A stretch of 64,000 nt of DNA from Paenibacillus dauci (GCF_000971985.1 NZ_KQ040800.1:95801-159800); one strand, 5' to 3'; shown: positions 43,953 to 52,913, numbered from the stretch's first letter. The notes: a model not told the origin generated them from the sequence alone. Numbers and translations: made by a program.

Positions 43953-43984
43953 AAAATAGCCGACTGCAATGAGCCGGCTATTTT
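43953..43984 (-). terminator. Terminator after the YtxH-like gene
   Basis: AAAATAGCCG (43953-43962) pairs with CGGCTATTTT (43975-43984); the T run is present in the minus direction. Confidence 0.85.
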
Positions 43985-44001
43985 GGTCAATCCAGGTTAT
44001 A

Positions 44002-44676
44002 TTAGCGTTTGTTGTTAGAGTTAAAGTTATTGTTTGTTGACGGGTTGGAACCCGTTGTAGTGGAACCTGGTGTAGTAGATGTTGTAGAGCCCGCTGTTGC
44101 AGATCCAGTTGTCGTCGAAGCACCTGTGCTGGAACCTGTAGATGTGGAAGAACCGGAACCGGACGAAGTCAGCGGCTTGGAATCTTTTTTCACATCTTCA
44201 GCAGCTTTGGTTACTTCTTTGGCTACATCTTCTTTTGCACCTTTTACATCTTCAGCGATGTTTTTGGAAGCTTCGGCTACATGTTTTACGATGTTTTCTT
44301 TGGCTTCTGCTTTTTCTTGATCAGCAGATTCGCCTACACCGATCGAAGATTTGGCTTTACCAGTCAGGTCAGTAGCTTTGGTAGCTACAGTCTGAGCAAT
44401 GGTTGTAGCTTTGTCACCTACCACACTTGCCAGTTCTACGGTTTTGTCGCTGATCAGGCCAGCTGCTTGCATCGTCTGGTCGGATACAGTACCGTATACA
44501 TTTTTGGTTTTCTCACCGGCTACAGCCAGTTTGTCGGACAGATCGCTACGCAGCTCACGTCCCGGTTTTGGCGAGAAGAGCAGTGCGGCAGCAGCGCCGA
44601 TCAGGCCACCGATAAATACACCTTTCAAAAATGTGGAACCGCTTTGCATTGGATATTCTTTTTCTGCTTCGTTCAT
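44002..44676 (-). CDS. YtxH-domain general stress protein with low-complexity tail
   Basis: A 224-residue protein. The YtxH signature is at the N-terminus: one glycine/alanine-rich membrane segment (FLKGVFIGGLIGAAAALLFS) followed by PKPGRELRSDL. A long amphipathic helical part (70-170) is rich in Ala, Lys, Glu and Val. The C-terminal 55 residues are Ser/Thr/Gly/Asn low complexity. AAGGAGTG precedes the ATG. YtxH is a general-stress family, fitting its place near sigB. Confidence 0.88.
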   Translation of the reverse strand: MNEAEKEYPMQSGSTFLKGVFIGGLIGAAAALLFSPKPGRELRSDLSDKLAVAGEKTKNVYGTVSDQTMQAAGLISDKTVELASVVGDKATTIAQTVATKATDLTGKAKSSIGVGESADQEKAEAKENIVKHVAEASKNIAEDVKGAKEDVAKEVTKAAEDVKKDSKPLTSSGSGSSTSTGSSTGASTTTGSATAGSTTSTTPGSTTTGSNPSTNNNFNSNNKR

Positions 44677-44840
44677 AAAAAATCACTCCTTCAATTAGTG
44701 TAGGTTGCGTGTAATAGCGTACGGTTCTGCGACTAGAGCCGAAGAGCCAGCCATATCATATCAAGTGAAGCTTCTCTGGGAGTATTAAGTATTATGTTGC
44801 AGCTTACCATAAGTATGGCTTATATCATGCCTGTCTGAGA

Positions 44841-45098
44841 TCAAGATGCTCTGTGGAGCAGTCGGGATAACAGTCCAAGCAGAAAAACGAAAATCGCAGT
44901 TCCCAGAATAGCCGGGATAATCGCAAAATCACCGATATTCGGGCCAAAGTCACCAAACAACAGGGCGCCCAGCCATGCTCCTACAAATCCGGCAATAGCG
45001 GCTCCAATGATACCACCAGGCATTGCTTTGCCTGCGAGCGCATTACCGATTAGGCCAATAATAACGGCGAGCACAATACTGATAATGATTCCCCACAT
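44841..45098 (-). CDS. GlsB/YeaQ/YmgE family membrane protein
   Basis: An 85-residue protein with three hydrophobic segments and the glycine-rich family pattern (IGLIGNALAGKAMPGGIIG, GFVGAWLGALLFGDFGP). Also called transglycosylase-associated protein; function is unknown, and members are commonly stress induced. AAAGGAGGCGAT precedes the ATG. A weak GTTTCA-N14-GTTTAT resemblance to a SigB promoter lies upstream on this strand. Confidence 0.88.
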   Translation of the reverse strand: MWGIIISIVLAVIIGLIGNALAGKAMPGGIIGAAIAGFVGAWLGALLFGDFGPNIGDFAIIPAILGTAIFVFLLGLLSRLLHRAS

Positions 45099-45232
45099 GC
45101 AGATCGCCTCCTTTACTTTACGCTACGCTAGTCCATTTCAGCTGAAGGCACGTAACCGTTGAAGTGGGCTATCTCGCTTGTTTGTCTTACTTCGTATATA
45201 AACATGGGGCATACGCATGAAACATTGGTTGC

Positions 45233-45883
45233 TTACCCCTTTGCATCGTCAAAAGGTTGCTGGGGCTTTCTTTTTTGCCATACAGACAAGGCATACGCAC
45301 ATGTAATCAGCCACAGAAATCCGCTGGCAAAACCGGCAATAATATCGGTTGGATAGTGAACGCCGAGGTATACACGTGTAATGCCGATCAAGGCGATGAG
45401 TATAATACCACACAGGATGGCTGGTACCATGGACTGGTTTTTCTGCCTGCGATAGCGGGCCCAGATAAAGAACAACATCCCGTACATAGCTGCCGCGATC
45501 GTCGCATGACCACTGGGAAAGCTGTACCCTGAAGCATGAGTCCAGAATTCCAGTTCAGGACGTGGACGCATAAAGTGTGCTTTCAGAATCGTATTCAGCA
45601 GCCATGCACCCAGTGATGTCACAAGCAGCATCAGTGCTTCACGGTATTCGCGCCATACTGTCAATAGCAGTGCAAAACCAAGTGATACACAGACTGTCGA
45701 ATAAAATCCGCCCAGATATGTGAAAAACAGCATTGTACTTCGGAGTGGTTCTTCATGATAAGTGCGCACCTCGCGCTGGAATTCATTTTCCCATATATGA
45801 ACCTGACCGCCGAATGCATTCTGAATCAGCCAGGTAACCAGATTAAGGAGGATAAAAGAAACCGCTGCTCCTGCAATCAGCAC
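45233..45883 (-). CDS. PAP2-family phosphatase
   Basis: A membrane phosphatase acting on lipid phosphates such as undecaprenyl pyrophosphate or phosphatidic acid. The three PAP2 motifs are present: KAHFMRPRP, YSFPSGHA and TRVYLGVHYPTD, within about six hydrophobic segments. The start is uncertain. GTG 45883 has no ribosome binding site, and the open frame continues upstream with a hydrophobic run (LWLIITL) that would lengthen the first membrane segment, but no standard start codon lies there. AGAAGGCG sits about 90 bases upstream, before an ATC codon in frame. Confidence 0.85.
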   Translation of the reverse strand: MLIAGAAVSFILLNLVTWLIQNAFGGQVHIWENEFQREVRTYHEEPLRSTMLFFTYLGGFYSTVCVSLGFALLLTVWREYREALMLLVTSLGAWLLNTILKAHFMRPRPELEFWTHASGYSFPSGHATIAAAMYGMLFFIWARYRRQKNQSMVPAILCGIILIALIGITRVYLGVHYPTDIIAGFASGFLWLITCAYALSVWQKRKPQQPFDDAKG

Positions 45884-46097
45884 GAGGGTAATTATGAGCC
45901 ATAGAGGGAGATTGGAGAACTTGCGTCCTGAACGTTCAGGAAAAGCTGGAGATGAGATAGGGATCGCCTTCTTTCATTTGTTATCGTTATGTTAAATTTA
46001 ACCCTGTATTCACGACTGAACCCTGTTAACAGCAAACATTCGTGAACAATATGCTAAATGTCTACGAATCAAAAGAAGCATAGTAACAAAATCCACA

Positions 46098-46136
46098 TAA
46101 AAAAGCCTGCTTCCTCAAAAAAGGAAAGCAGGCTTT
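46098..46136 (-). terminator. Terminator after the DUF1128 gene
   Basis: AAAGCCTGCTTCCT (46102-46115) pairs with AGGAAAGCAGGCTTT (46122-46136); an A-rich flank gives a T run on the minus strand. Confidence 0.85.
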
Positions 46137-46157
46137 GATACCTGGAAAAGTGAAAAG

Positions 46158-46382
46158 TTATTTGCTGCGCAGACGTCCCAGTTCGGACACAAGTGCTTCA
46201 ACTTCACTGATGCTCAAGTTGGGTTTATTCATCACAATATCATAGACTTCATGGATATCTTCATACTGATCCAGCGAAAAAGCAGAAGCCTGCATCGCTG
46301 CACCACTGGCCATCCGAAGCTTGGTTTTGATCGCTTCAATCATGACTTCCAGATTTTCCGTTGTAGGTTGGGACAAATCCAT
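46158..46382 (-). CDS. DUF1128 (UPF0435, YfkK-like) protein
   Basis: A 74-residue soluble helical protein, of the family's usual size. NLEVMIEAIKTKLRMASGAA and YEDIHEVYDIVMNK are characteristic. AAGGGAGA precedes ATG 46382 by 8 bases; the longer frame to 46454 is rejected. Function is unknown. Confidence 0.88.
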   Translation of the reverse strand: MDLSQPTTENLEVMIEAIKTKLRMASGAAMQASAFSLDQYEDIHEVYDIVMNKPNLSISEVEALVSELGRLRSK

Positions 46383-46528
46383 CGGTACGTTCTCCCTTTC
46401 TGTAACAAAAGCTGATTTTGTTGTATTGTACCATGGATAGCGACAGGGAACCAATATTTTGCGGTAATAGGGCGCATCGGTTAAAATTACTATAGATACG
46501 CACAGTTGAGGAGGGAATCTACTATTAT

Positions 46529-47071
46529 ATGATTAATCGTCAGTCAAGTCTGCTTCCCTATGACCAGCAGAATCGGCGCAATGTGAACCGGGATGGGTTG
46601 ACCCAGTTTTTCCGGATGATTCACAGCCGTCATGCGCTGGAGGAGCTTGCCTTTGTGTGTATCGGTACAGACCGTTCAACGGGAGATGCACTGGGACCGC
46701 TAATCGGCAGTGGTCTGAAAGCACGCAGCATTCCCAATATTACAGGCACAATGGAGTATCCCTGCGATGCGCATAATCTGCATGAGCGTATTCCGCGCAT
46801 ATCGGGTGATCTGACGATTATTGCGATAGATGCCTGCCTCGGTCAGCAGCGCTCGGTAGGACTGTATAGCATTGGAGAAGAGCCGCTATTCCCTGCGTTG
46901 TCGGTAGGAGGCAAATTTCCGGGCGTAGGCACATACAGTATCGCAGCCATTGTGAATGAGAATGGACCCAAACCCTACTGGACGCTACAGACAACCTCAT
47001 TGCGCCATGTTATGAAAATGGCAGAGGACGTCGTGGAAGCGGCGGTTCGTGGACTAGGCATTACCGATTGA
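46529..47071 (+). CDS. yyaC: Spore protease YyaC family protein
   Basis: A 180-residue protein related to GPR-like spore peptidases. The fold signature includes VCIGTDRSTGDALGPLIG (about 43-60), DAHNLHERI and IIAIDACLG. GVGTYSIAAIVNE follows. Presence supports a spore-forming host. GAGGAGGG lies 13 bases before the ATG, a wide spacing. It diverges from the DUF1128 gene. Confidence 0.88.
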   Translation: MINRQSSLLPYDQQNRRNVNRDGLTQFFRMIHSRHALEELAFVCIGTDRSTGDALGPLIGSGLKARSIPNITGTMEYPCDAHNLHERIPRISGDLTIIAIDACLGQQRSVGLYSIGEEPLFPALSVGGKFPGVGTYSIAAIVNENGPKPYWTLQTTSLRHVMKMAEDVVEAAVRGLGITD

Positions 47072-47112
47072 ATAGGCATATATCATTCGTCTGAATAAAA
47101 TGATCATAGTGA

Positions 47113-47137
47113 ATTCGATATCGAATAGGTTATACCT
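47113..47137. promoter_or_regulatory. Adjacent palindromes before the hydrolase gene
   Basis: ATTCGATATCGAAT (47113-47126) is a perfect 14-bp palindrome; AGGT-TAT-ACCT (47127-47137) follows directly. Candidate operator region, 60-80 bases before the start. Confidence 0.4.
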
Positions 47138-47196
47138 ACTATAGATAAATGATTTCTATACATTTCCGAACTAACTGCACAGGGAGGCAATCATTC

Positions 47197-47979
47197 ATGA
47201 ATCAACCTATACAGCAACCATCCGAACTTCTTTATTTTACCGATACCGGTGCAGGTGAGCCGCTTGTATTGCTGCACGGTTTTATGGGCAGCTCTGCCTA
47301 CTGGGATGAAGTTGTTCCCGAATTGTCCAGAACGTATCGCTGCATTGTGCCCGATCTGCGTGGGCATGGCCGCAGTCCGGCACCGGAAGGAGCCTACCGG
47401 ATTGAACAAATGGCAGAAGATATTATCCGATTGCTGGATCATTTAAATCTGAACAAGGTTACGGTACTCGGTCACTCGATGGGTGGTTATGTGGCTCTTG
47501 TGCTGGCTGAGCAGTATGCAGACTATTTGAACGCATGGGGACTGGTTCATTCGACCGGATATGAGGATTCGCCAGAAGCCCGGGAGAAACGTCTGCAGAC
47601 CGTCTCCAAAATTAACAGTGAAGGCGTAGCTGCTTTTGTAGACGGATTCATCGAAGGGTTGTTTGCACCGGATTCGGTAACTGAGCTGCCACAGGCTGTA
47701 CAAAAAGCAAGGGAGATTGGATACCATACGCCTCCACAGGGAGCTTGCGGTGCAGCCATGGCGATGCGCGAACGTCCAGATCGTCGCTCGGTTATCGCTT
47801 CTTCCATTCTGCCGGTGCTATTGGTTGCCGGTGAGAATGATCATGTTGTACCGGCAGAACGTCTATTTACCGCTGAGGGAGAACAGATTACATCCGTAAC
47901 GATACCGGGTGCCGGACATATGAGCATGCTGGAAGCACCAGAAGAACTAATCGCAGTGATCAACAAGTTTATTCGATAA
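47197..47979 (+). CDS. Alpha/beta hydrolase
   Basis: A 260-residue cytoplasmic hydrolase. The oxyanion motif LLHGFMGSSAYWDE, nucleophile elbow GHSMGG (Ser at about 97), acid GENDHVVP and base GAGHMS are in place. It resembles generic esterases and MenH-type lyases; the substrate cannot be assigned. AGGGAGG precedes ATG 47197; the frame upstream to 47149 runs through that site. Confidence 0.9.
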   Translation: MNQPIQQPSELLYFTDTGAGEPLVLLHGFMGSSAYWDEVVPELSRTYRCIVPDLRGHGRSPAPEGAYRIEQMAEDIIRLLDHLNLNKVTVLGHSMGGYVALVLAEQYADYLNAWGLVHSTGYEDSPEAREKRLQTVSKINSEGVAAFVDGFIEGLFAPDSVTELPQAVQKAREIGYHTPPQGACGAAMAMRERPDRRSVIASSILPVLLVAGENDHVVPAERLFTAEGEQITSVTIPGAGHMSMLEAPEELIAVINKFIR

Positions 47980-48015
47980 AATCTACTATAGAATCATATT
48001 GAAGGCGGGATAGGA

Positions 48016-48660
48016 ATGTTCAGAAAAGATTACCTCATGGGCATGATCGAGGATATGGCCAGCATGATTTCCAAAGCGTTCGGACTCAAGGAAGAAAAGA
48101 AATATACGGAAGCACTGTGGGAAGTTGATGACCTCATGCGCAAAAACTTCCGTTTGAACAGTGAACTGGTAAACCGTATGCCTACAGATGAAGTTATAGA
48201 TATGTTCCGCGTAGGTCCCACTGTCGAAGTGGATCAGCTGCAGGGATTGGCACGCATGATCGAAGTAGAAGCCGATATTTATGCAGCCGGCGGTCATGAT
48301 GAAGATGCTGTAGTACGCCGAATCAAATCGCTGCATCTGTTCCTGTACAGTGCGGTGAATGGGGCAGATCGCAGTCTGCTGGATTATCCACAGCATATTG
48401 ATGGACTGCTCGATCAGCTGGAAGAGTACGTGCTGCCGGCTGCAGTAGAAAAACTGATGCTGGAATATGAAGAGCAGGAAGGCTATTATGATAATGCGGT
48501 AGATGCACTTCGTCGCCTGACCGAGCTGGACCCTACTGAAGGACAGCAGACCGGCGCAGCCTTTTACGAACGGATGCTAAGCAAAAGCGATGAAGAGCTG
48601 CAAGAAGGCGGCATCACCCGGGCCGATATAGAAGCGGCGCATGCCCGGCTGCAAAATTGA
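48016..48660 (+). CDS. DUF6483 family protein
   Basis: A 214-residue soluble helical protein beginning MFRKDYLMGMIEDMASMISK, typical of DUF6483; the second half contains tetratricopeptide-like helices (YYDNAVDALRRLTELDP). Function is unknown. It follows the hydrolase gene by 36 bases and precedes the methyltransferase gene by about 25, so the three may be one operon. Confidence 0.8.
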   Translation: MFRKDYLMGMIEDMASMISKAFGLKEEKKYTEALWEVDDLMRKNFRLNSELVNRMPTDEVIDMFRVGPTVEVDQLQGLARMIEVEADIYAAGGHDEDAVVRRIKSLHLFLYSAVNGADRSLLDYPQHIDGLLDQLEEYVLPAAVEKLMLEYEEQEGYYDNAVDALRRLTELDPTEGQQTGAAFYERMLSKSDEELQEGGITRADIEAAHARLQN

Positions 48661-48685
48661 AAAGGAAAGAAAGTGATTGTACATC

Positions 48686-49873
48686 ATGGATTCACTCCAG
48701 AAACTCGTTCATCAGCTGATTGAAGGCGGTGAACTGATCTCGGCGACGCTTAGTCAGCGCCGCAAACGGGACGCCGATGCCTTTAACAAAGTTATTATCA
48801 AACCGGTTGAACTCAAGAAGCAGCTGCATTATCAGTTTGCTTATCATTATAATAATAAAGTTACTCATGAGAATGTACCTGCTGCCGAAGCGGAGCGTCC
48901 GTTAATGGAGCTATTCGAGCAGTCGATGCGCCAGGGTCTGCTGTGCACCACAGAGGCGGATTATCAGGTATTGATCAGCAAGAAATACAAAGTGTCGATT
49001 TTAACCAAGACAGCGACCAAAACAGAAGCCGATCTGAATCATAACCGCAAAAAGCGCTATATTCTGGATGAAGGCGAACCTGTTCCTTTTCTGGTGGAGC
49101 TAGGTATCATGAATGCCGATGGCAAAGTGTTTGCCAAAAAGTATGACAAGTTCCGCCAGATCAATCGCTTCCTGGAGATGGTACAGGATATACTGCCATC
49201 GCTGCCTGAGGATCGTGAACTGACGATTGTGGATTTTGGCTGCGGTAAATCCTATCTCACCTTCGCTCTTTATCATTATTTGAATATCCAGCAGCGTCGC
49301 CCTTTGCGTATTGTTGGTCTGGATCTCAAAGCCGATGTCATTCAGCACTGCAGCCAGCTGGCCGAGAAGCTGAATTATGACAAGCTTCAGTTCCTGGTCG
49401 GAGACATTGCAGATTATAACGAGCTGGATCAGGTCGATATGGTCGTTACTTTGCATGCTTGTGATACAGCAACCGATGCTGCTTTGGAAAAGGCAGTACG
49501 CTGGGACGCCTCGGTTATCCTGTCTGTTCCATGCTGTCAGCATGAGCTGTTCAGCCAGGTAGAGAATGATGCCCTGAGCCCTCTTTTGTCCCACGGTATA
49601 CTCAAGGAACGTTTCTCCGCGTTGGCTACTGACGCGATTCGTGCCAAGCTACTCGATCTGATGGGCTACCGTACACAGCTGCTCGAGTTTATCGATATGG
49701 AGCATACACCCAAGAATATACTGATCCGCGCGGTCAAAGGTTCTGCCGGTGATACAGCGACGATGTGGCAGGAATACAGTGTATTCCGAAATATGCTGCA
49801 AGCTCGCCCGTATCTGGAAAATGCCTGCCGTGACCTGCTTCCGCAGGAGACTACCAGCGAAGCTGTCCTGTAA
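48686..49873 (+). CDS. Class I SAM-dependent methyltransferase
   Basis: A 395-residue protein. The SAM motif IVDFGCGKSYLTFALYHYL is near residue 180, followed by VGLDLKADVI and VGDIADY. HACDTATD and VPCCQHE are conserved in a broad family of uncharacterised (possibly RNA-directed) methyltransferases. The N-terminal 150 residues are a separate domain without a name I can assign. The start may be TTG 48677 or ATG 48686; I prefer the ATG. A terminator follows at 49947. Confidence 0.85.
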   Translation: MDSLQKLVHQLIEGGELISATLSQRRKRDADAFNKVIIKPVELKKQLHYQFAYHYNNKVTHENVPAAEAERPLMELFEQSMRQGLLCTTEADYQVLISKKYKVSILTKTATKTEADLNHNRKKRYILDEGEPVPFLVELGIMNADGKVFAKKYDKFRQINRFLEMVQDILPSLPEDRELTIVDFGCGKSYLTFALYHYLNIQQRRPLRIVGLDLKADVIQHCSQLAEKLNYDKLQFLVGDIADYNELDQVDMVVTLHACDTATDAALEKAVRWDASVILSVPCCQHELFSQVENDALSPLLSHGILKERFSALATDAIRAKLLDLMGYRTQLLEFIDMEHTPKNILIRAVKGSAGDTATMWQEYSVFRNMLQARPYLENACRDLLPQETTSEAVL

Positions 49874-49946
49874 AATCAATTCAGACGGCTACGTATCAAT
49901 AAGACTGTATTGTGTACCATATATGTACCGCTTAATATCAACACCA

Positions 49947-49978
49947 ACGGACTGTTTGTTTTGGCAGTCCGTTTTTTT
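49947..49978 (+). terminator. Terminator after the methyltransferase gene
   Basis: ACGGACTG (49947-49954) pairs with CAGTCCGT (49965-49972), T7 after. The rest of the 49874-50196 gap shows no gene and no promoter I can place with confidence. Confidence 0.88.
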
Positions 49979-50196
49979 ATATTTTCCAAAGACGTACATA
50001 TCACTGTCTGTGTGCATTGTTTATCCTTTTCCCCTTCTGGATAGCGTCCTCGGAATAGATGAGGTTAAAACTAGCCCATGTTCACATCACTGTGCTAAAA
50101 TATGTAAGGACATCATTACGACACAGCGCTTGAGTCATGTGGGAATACATAAGCCTGATATAGAGACAGGAACACAACCATACTGAAGGAGGACTG

Positions 50197-50796
50197 GTGG
50201 AGATTATTTCCGATATTATTTCACAACTACTGCACTGGGTGGAACAGCTCGGTTATGCAGGTATTATGCTGGGATTGATGATTGAGGTCATTCCGAGTGA
50301 GATTGTGCTGGCCTACGGCGGATATCTCGTATCCACAGGCAGTATCAATTACTTTGGAGCGGTAGCGTTTGGTACCGTTGGCGGGGTCATCGCCCAGCTG
50401 TTCATTTACTGGATCGGACGTTACGGCGGACGCCCTGTACTGGAAAAGTACGGCAAATACATTTTGATCAAAAAAAGCCATATCGACCACGCGGAAGAAT
50501 GGTTTGATAAATACGGCACAGGTGTTATTTTTACCGCGCGTTTTATTCCGGTTGTACGCCATGCCATTTCGATACCGGCAGGCATTACCAAGATGTCCCA
50601 TGTACGCTTTATTACACTGACTACGCTGGCGGTGATTCCATGGTCTGCCCTGTTTGTTTATCTGGGTATGGTACTGGGCAGCCAGTGGGAGAATATCGAT
50701 CAGATCGCAAGTAAATATACGACACCGATCCTGATTGTGGCAGTTGTGCTGCTGGCATCCTACTTTTTGGTTAAAAGGAAGATGAAAAAGAAATAA
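50197..50796 (+). CDS. DedA family membrane protein
   Basis: A 199-residue protein of the DedA/VTT superfamily, proposed to flip or transport membrane lipids. EVIPSEIVLAYGGYLVSTG near the N-terminus and FTARFIPVVRHAISIPAG in the middle (with the conserved FxRxxPxxR-like core) are the signature stretches; four to five hydrophobic segments and a KRKMKKK tail. The start is GTG 50197, 4 bases after AAGGAGG. The thioredoxin-like gene follows after 24 bases. Confidence 0.9.
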   Translation: MEIISDIISQLLHWVEQLGYAGIMLGLMIEVIPSEIVLAYGGYLVSTGSINYFGAVAFGTVGGVIAQLFIYWIGRYGGRPVLEKYGKYILIKKSHIDHAEEWFDKYGTGVIFTARFIPVVRHAISIPAGITKMSHVRFITLTTLAVIPWSALFVYLGMVLGSQWENIDQIASKYTTPILIVAVVLLASYFLVKRKMKKK

Positions 50797-50820
50797 ATCA
50801 TCCGAAAGGCGGCGAATATA

Positions 50821-51390
50821 ATGAGCAAGCGCAATCTGGCAGACAAATGGGAAGTGGCAATTACTCCGGAGCAGTTTATGGAGGGAATGACACAGAACAA
50901 GGAAGCTTTCCATGATGGACATACCTTATTCAATTGGACCGATCTGGAGGATCACGAATTTTTCAAATTGCTCCAGCATCGTGATGACTTGCGCTCCATT
51001 ATTATAGCGGCTGACTGGTGTGGCGATGTAGTTCGTAATATTCCGGTTGTATTCCGTGCTTTTGAGGAAGCGGCTATTCCAACCCGGGTTCTTATTCTGG
51101 AGGAGCATCAGGATGTTATGGACGAATATCTGACGATGGGTGGGCGTTCTGTACCGATAGTTATCATTACGGATACTGGCGGTCATGTGCTGGGACAATG
51201 GGGACCGCGTCCACAGCATGTGCAGGAGCTGATGGTGGCTTTCCGTCAGGAGAATCCGGATCGTGAAGCTCCCGACTACAAGGACAAGATGGCAGAGGTA
51301 CGCAAAGGAATGATGGAGCGCTATGGAGAAGGTTCTGCTTCTCATGCGATGGTGATCCGTGAACTGCGTGAATTATTATCAGGAGTGTGA
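50821..51390 (+). CDS. Thioredoxin-fold protein with a single active-site cysteine
   Basis: A 189-residue cytoplasmic protein. The thioredoxin-like active-site region is IIAADWCGDVVRNIP (about 60-75), with only one Cys and Asp at the next conserved position, and the cis-Pro region is GGRSVPIVII. It is probably not a standard dithiol reductase. This WCxD subgroup is common in bacilli and its role is unknown. Its stop overlaps a possible GTG of the next gene, suggesting a coupled pair. Confidence 0.85.
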   Translation: MSKRNLADKWEVAITPEQFMEGMTQNKEAFHDGHTLFNWTDLEDHEFFKLLQHRDDLRSIIIAADWCGDVVRNIPVVFRAFEEAAIPTRVLILEEHQDVMDEYLTMGGRSVPIVIITDTGGHVLGQWGPRPQHVQELMVAFRQENPDREAPDYKDKMAEVRKGMMERYGEGSASHAMVIRELRELLSGV

Positions 51391-51395
51391 ATAAC

Positions 51396-52031
51396 GTGTT
51401 CAAAATAGAGACTTTTTCGCTTGGACCGCTGCAGACCAATGCGTATCTGCTGATCGCAGAAGATAATCAGCATGCGGTAGTGATTGATCCGGGGATGAAC
51501 CCGGGCTCACTGATTCGGCGTATAGATACATTGAATCTGAAGCTGGAAGCCATTTTGCTAACCCATGCTCATTTTGATCATATGGGCGGGGTACAGGAGA
51601 TGCGTCAGCATTATTCCTGCCCGGTTTACCTGCATGATCTGGAGGCAGAGTGGATGACCAATCCACGGCTCAACGGTTCGGCGATGTGGCCGGATGTGAC
51701 TCCGCCAATTACAGCCGAGCCTGCAGAATACGCCTTGGATAAAGGACAAAAGCTGGAGCTGATCGGCCATACATTTACCGTGTACCATACACCGGGTCAT
51801 TCACCGGGCAGTGTCAGCTTCCTGAGTGGAAAAGAACTGTTCTCCGGTGACGTACTGTTCCGCATGGGTGTGGGACGTACCGATCTGACCGGCGGCAGCG
51901 AGCGGGCATTGATCGATTCGATCCGTACCGTATTGTACCGTTTTGATGATGAGACGACAGTTTATCCGGGACATGGACCGAGAACAACGATTGGTAACGA
52001 GAAAGCAGGCAATCCCTACGTTCCTGCATAA
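51396..52031 (+). CDS. Metallo-beta-lactamase-fold hydrolase, glyoxalase II-like
   Basis: A 211-residue protein with the zinc-binding THAHFDHMGG near residue 55, HTPGHSPGS near 130, SGDVLF near 150 and PGHGP near 190, the pattern of small glyoxalase II-like hydrolases. The frame opens at GTG 51387, which is only one or two bases after AGGAG, so GTG 51396 is taken. The substrate is unknown, perhaps a thioester. Confidence 0.9.
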   Translation: MFKIETFSLGPLQTNAYLLIAEDNQHAVVIDPGMNPGSLIRRIDTLNLKLEAILLTHAHFDHMGGVQEMRQHYSCPVYLHDLEAEWMTNPRLNGSAMWPDVTPPITAEPAEYALDKGQKLELIGHTFTVYHTPGHSPGSVSFLSGKELFSGDVLFRMGVGRTDLTGGSERALIDSIRTVLYRFDDETTVYPGHGPRTTIGNEKAGNPYVPA

Positions 52032-52145
52032 TGTAGCAGCATCTGCATGAGCGCTTGCACGGCAGATAGAATTTTGCATCATCGCTTCTGTCTGTAGCGA
52101 GGTACTTTTATACAGAAGATGATTTTCTCAAAGACAATTACTTAG

Positions 52146-52188
52146 ACAAGCAGACTGGATCTTTTTCTGTCTGCTTGTTTTATTTTGG
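52146..52188 (+). terminator. Terminator after the glyoxalase II-like gene
   Basis: ACAAGCAGAC (52146-52155) pairs with GTCTGCTTGT (52169-52178), then a T-rich stretch. The rest of the 52032-52344 gap carries AAGTGG-ACA-CCACTT (52277-52291) near the next gene and no coding region. Confidence 0.85.
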
Positions 52189-52344
52189 AAATAAAATGAC
52201 ACCAATCGACCTCTATAGACGTACTTTATAAAATGCATATTTTCACAAGGGTATTAAGATGTAATTTTTGGGATTAAAGTGGACACCACTTACTTATTGT
52301 AGTAGGATGTACAAATAAGGAGATAAGCTAGGGGGAGATAGACG

Positions 52345-52722
52345 ATGCTGCATCTGGGAGAAAAAGTCGTAGTGGTCACTGATACCTTTGAGCAAAATCT
52401 GCCTGTAGGTGATTATGGATATATAATTGCGTATGACCGTAACCCTGATAATGCCTTCGATTATGTCATTCGTATTCCTAAAGCAAACCGTAATTTCTTT
52501 GTACCGGCTGGCGATATTGAGCCGGAGGAGATACTGCTGCAACAGGAAGCAGAACGAATCGGACGCGAGGCGCTAATCGATTATGCTCTGGCGACACACA
52601 ATGAAAAGTTGTTTTTCCAAGTGATGAATGGTGAGGAACTTCCGGTACCTGAAGAACCTTTAACAGATAAAAGTACACAGGCTGATTTCGTCAAACAAAT
52701 CAATCTGCGTGCTTGGATTTAA
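52345..52722 (+). CDS. IDEAL-domain protein
   Basis: A 125-residue soluble protein. Residues 1-60 look like a small beta domain (HLGEKVVVVTDTF, GDYGYIIAYDRN), and residues 75-97 (EALIDYALATHNEKLFFQV) fit the short IDEAL motif found in bacilli. Function is unknown. GGGGGAG precedes the ATG. Confidence 0.75.
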   Translation: MLHLGEKVVVVTDTFEQNLPVGDYGYIIAYDRNPDNAFDYVIRIPKANRNFFVPAGDIEPEEILLQQEAERIGREALIDYALATHNEKLFFQVMNGEELPVPEEPLTDKSTQADFVKQINLRAWI

Positions 52723-52750
52723 AAGAGTCGGCGCTGCCGGCTCTTTTTTT
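52722..52750 (+). terminator. Terminator after the IDEAL-domain gene
   Basis: AAAGAGTCGGC pairs with GCCGGCTCTTT, loop GCT-like, ending in T7; it starts at the last base of the gene. Confidence 0.88.
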
Positions 52751-52770
52751 ATTGCTATCGCTTTAACGGA

Positions 52771-52799
52771 TTGAATTGTAAGGGTATGTACCCTATAAT
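52771..52799 (+). promoter_or_regulatory. SigA promoter of gatCAB with palindrome in the spacer
   Basis: TTGAAT (52771-52776), 17 bases, TATAAT (52794-52799). The spacer holds AGGGTA-TG-TACCCT (52781-52794), a 14-base palindrome that touches the -10. The start of transcription would be about 110 bases before gatC. Confidence 0.75.
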
Positions 52800-52913
52800 G
52801 GAAAAAGTTATTTCCCGCCGGTTTGGCTGTGATGCGGACAGAAGTTATAGGTTCTGCATGCTATCCAGTACATCCAGCGAGAGACCGGTACAGGATTGAA
52901 GGAGGGTTTATCA

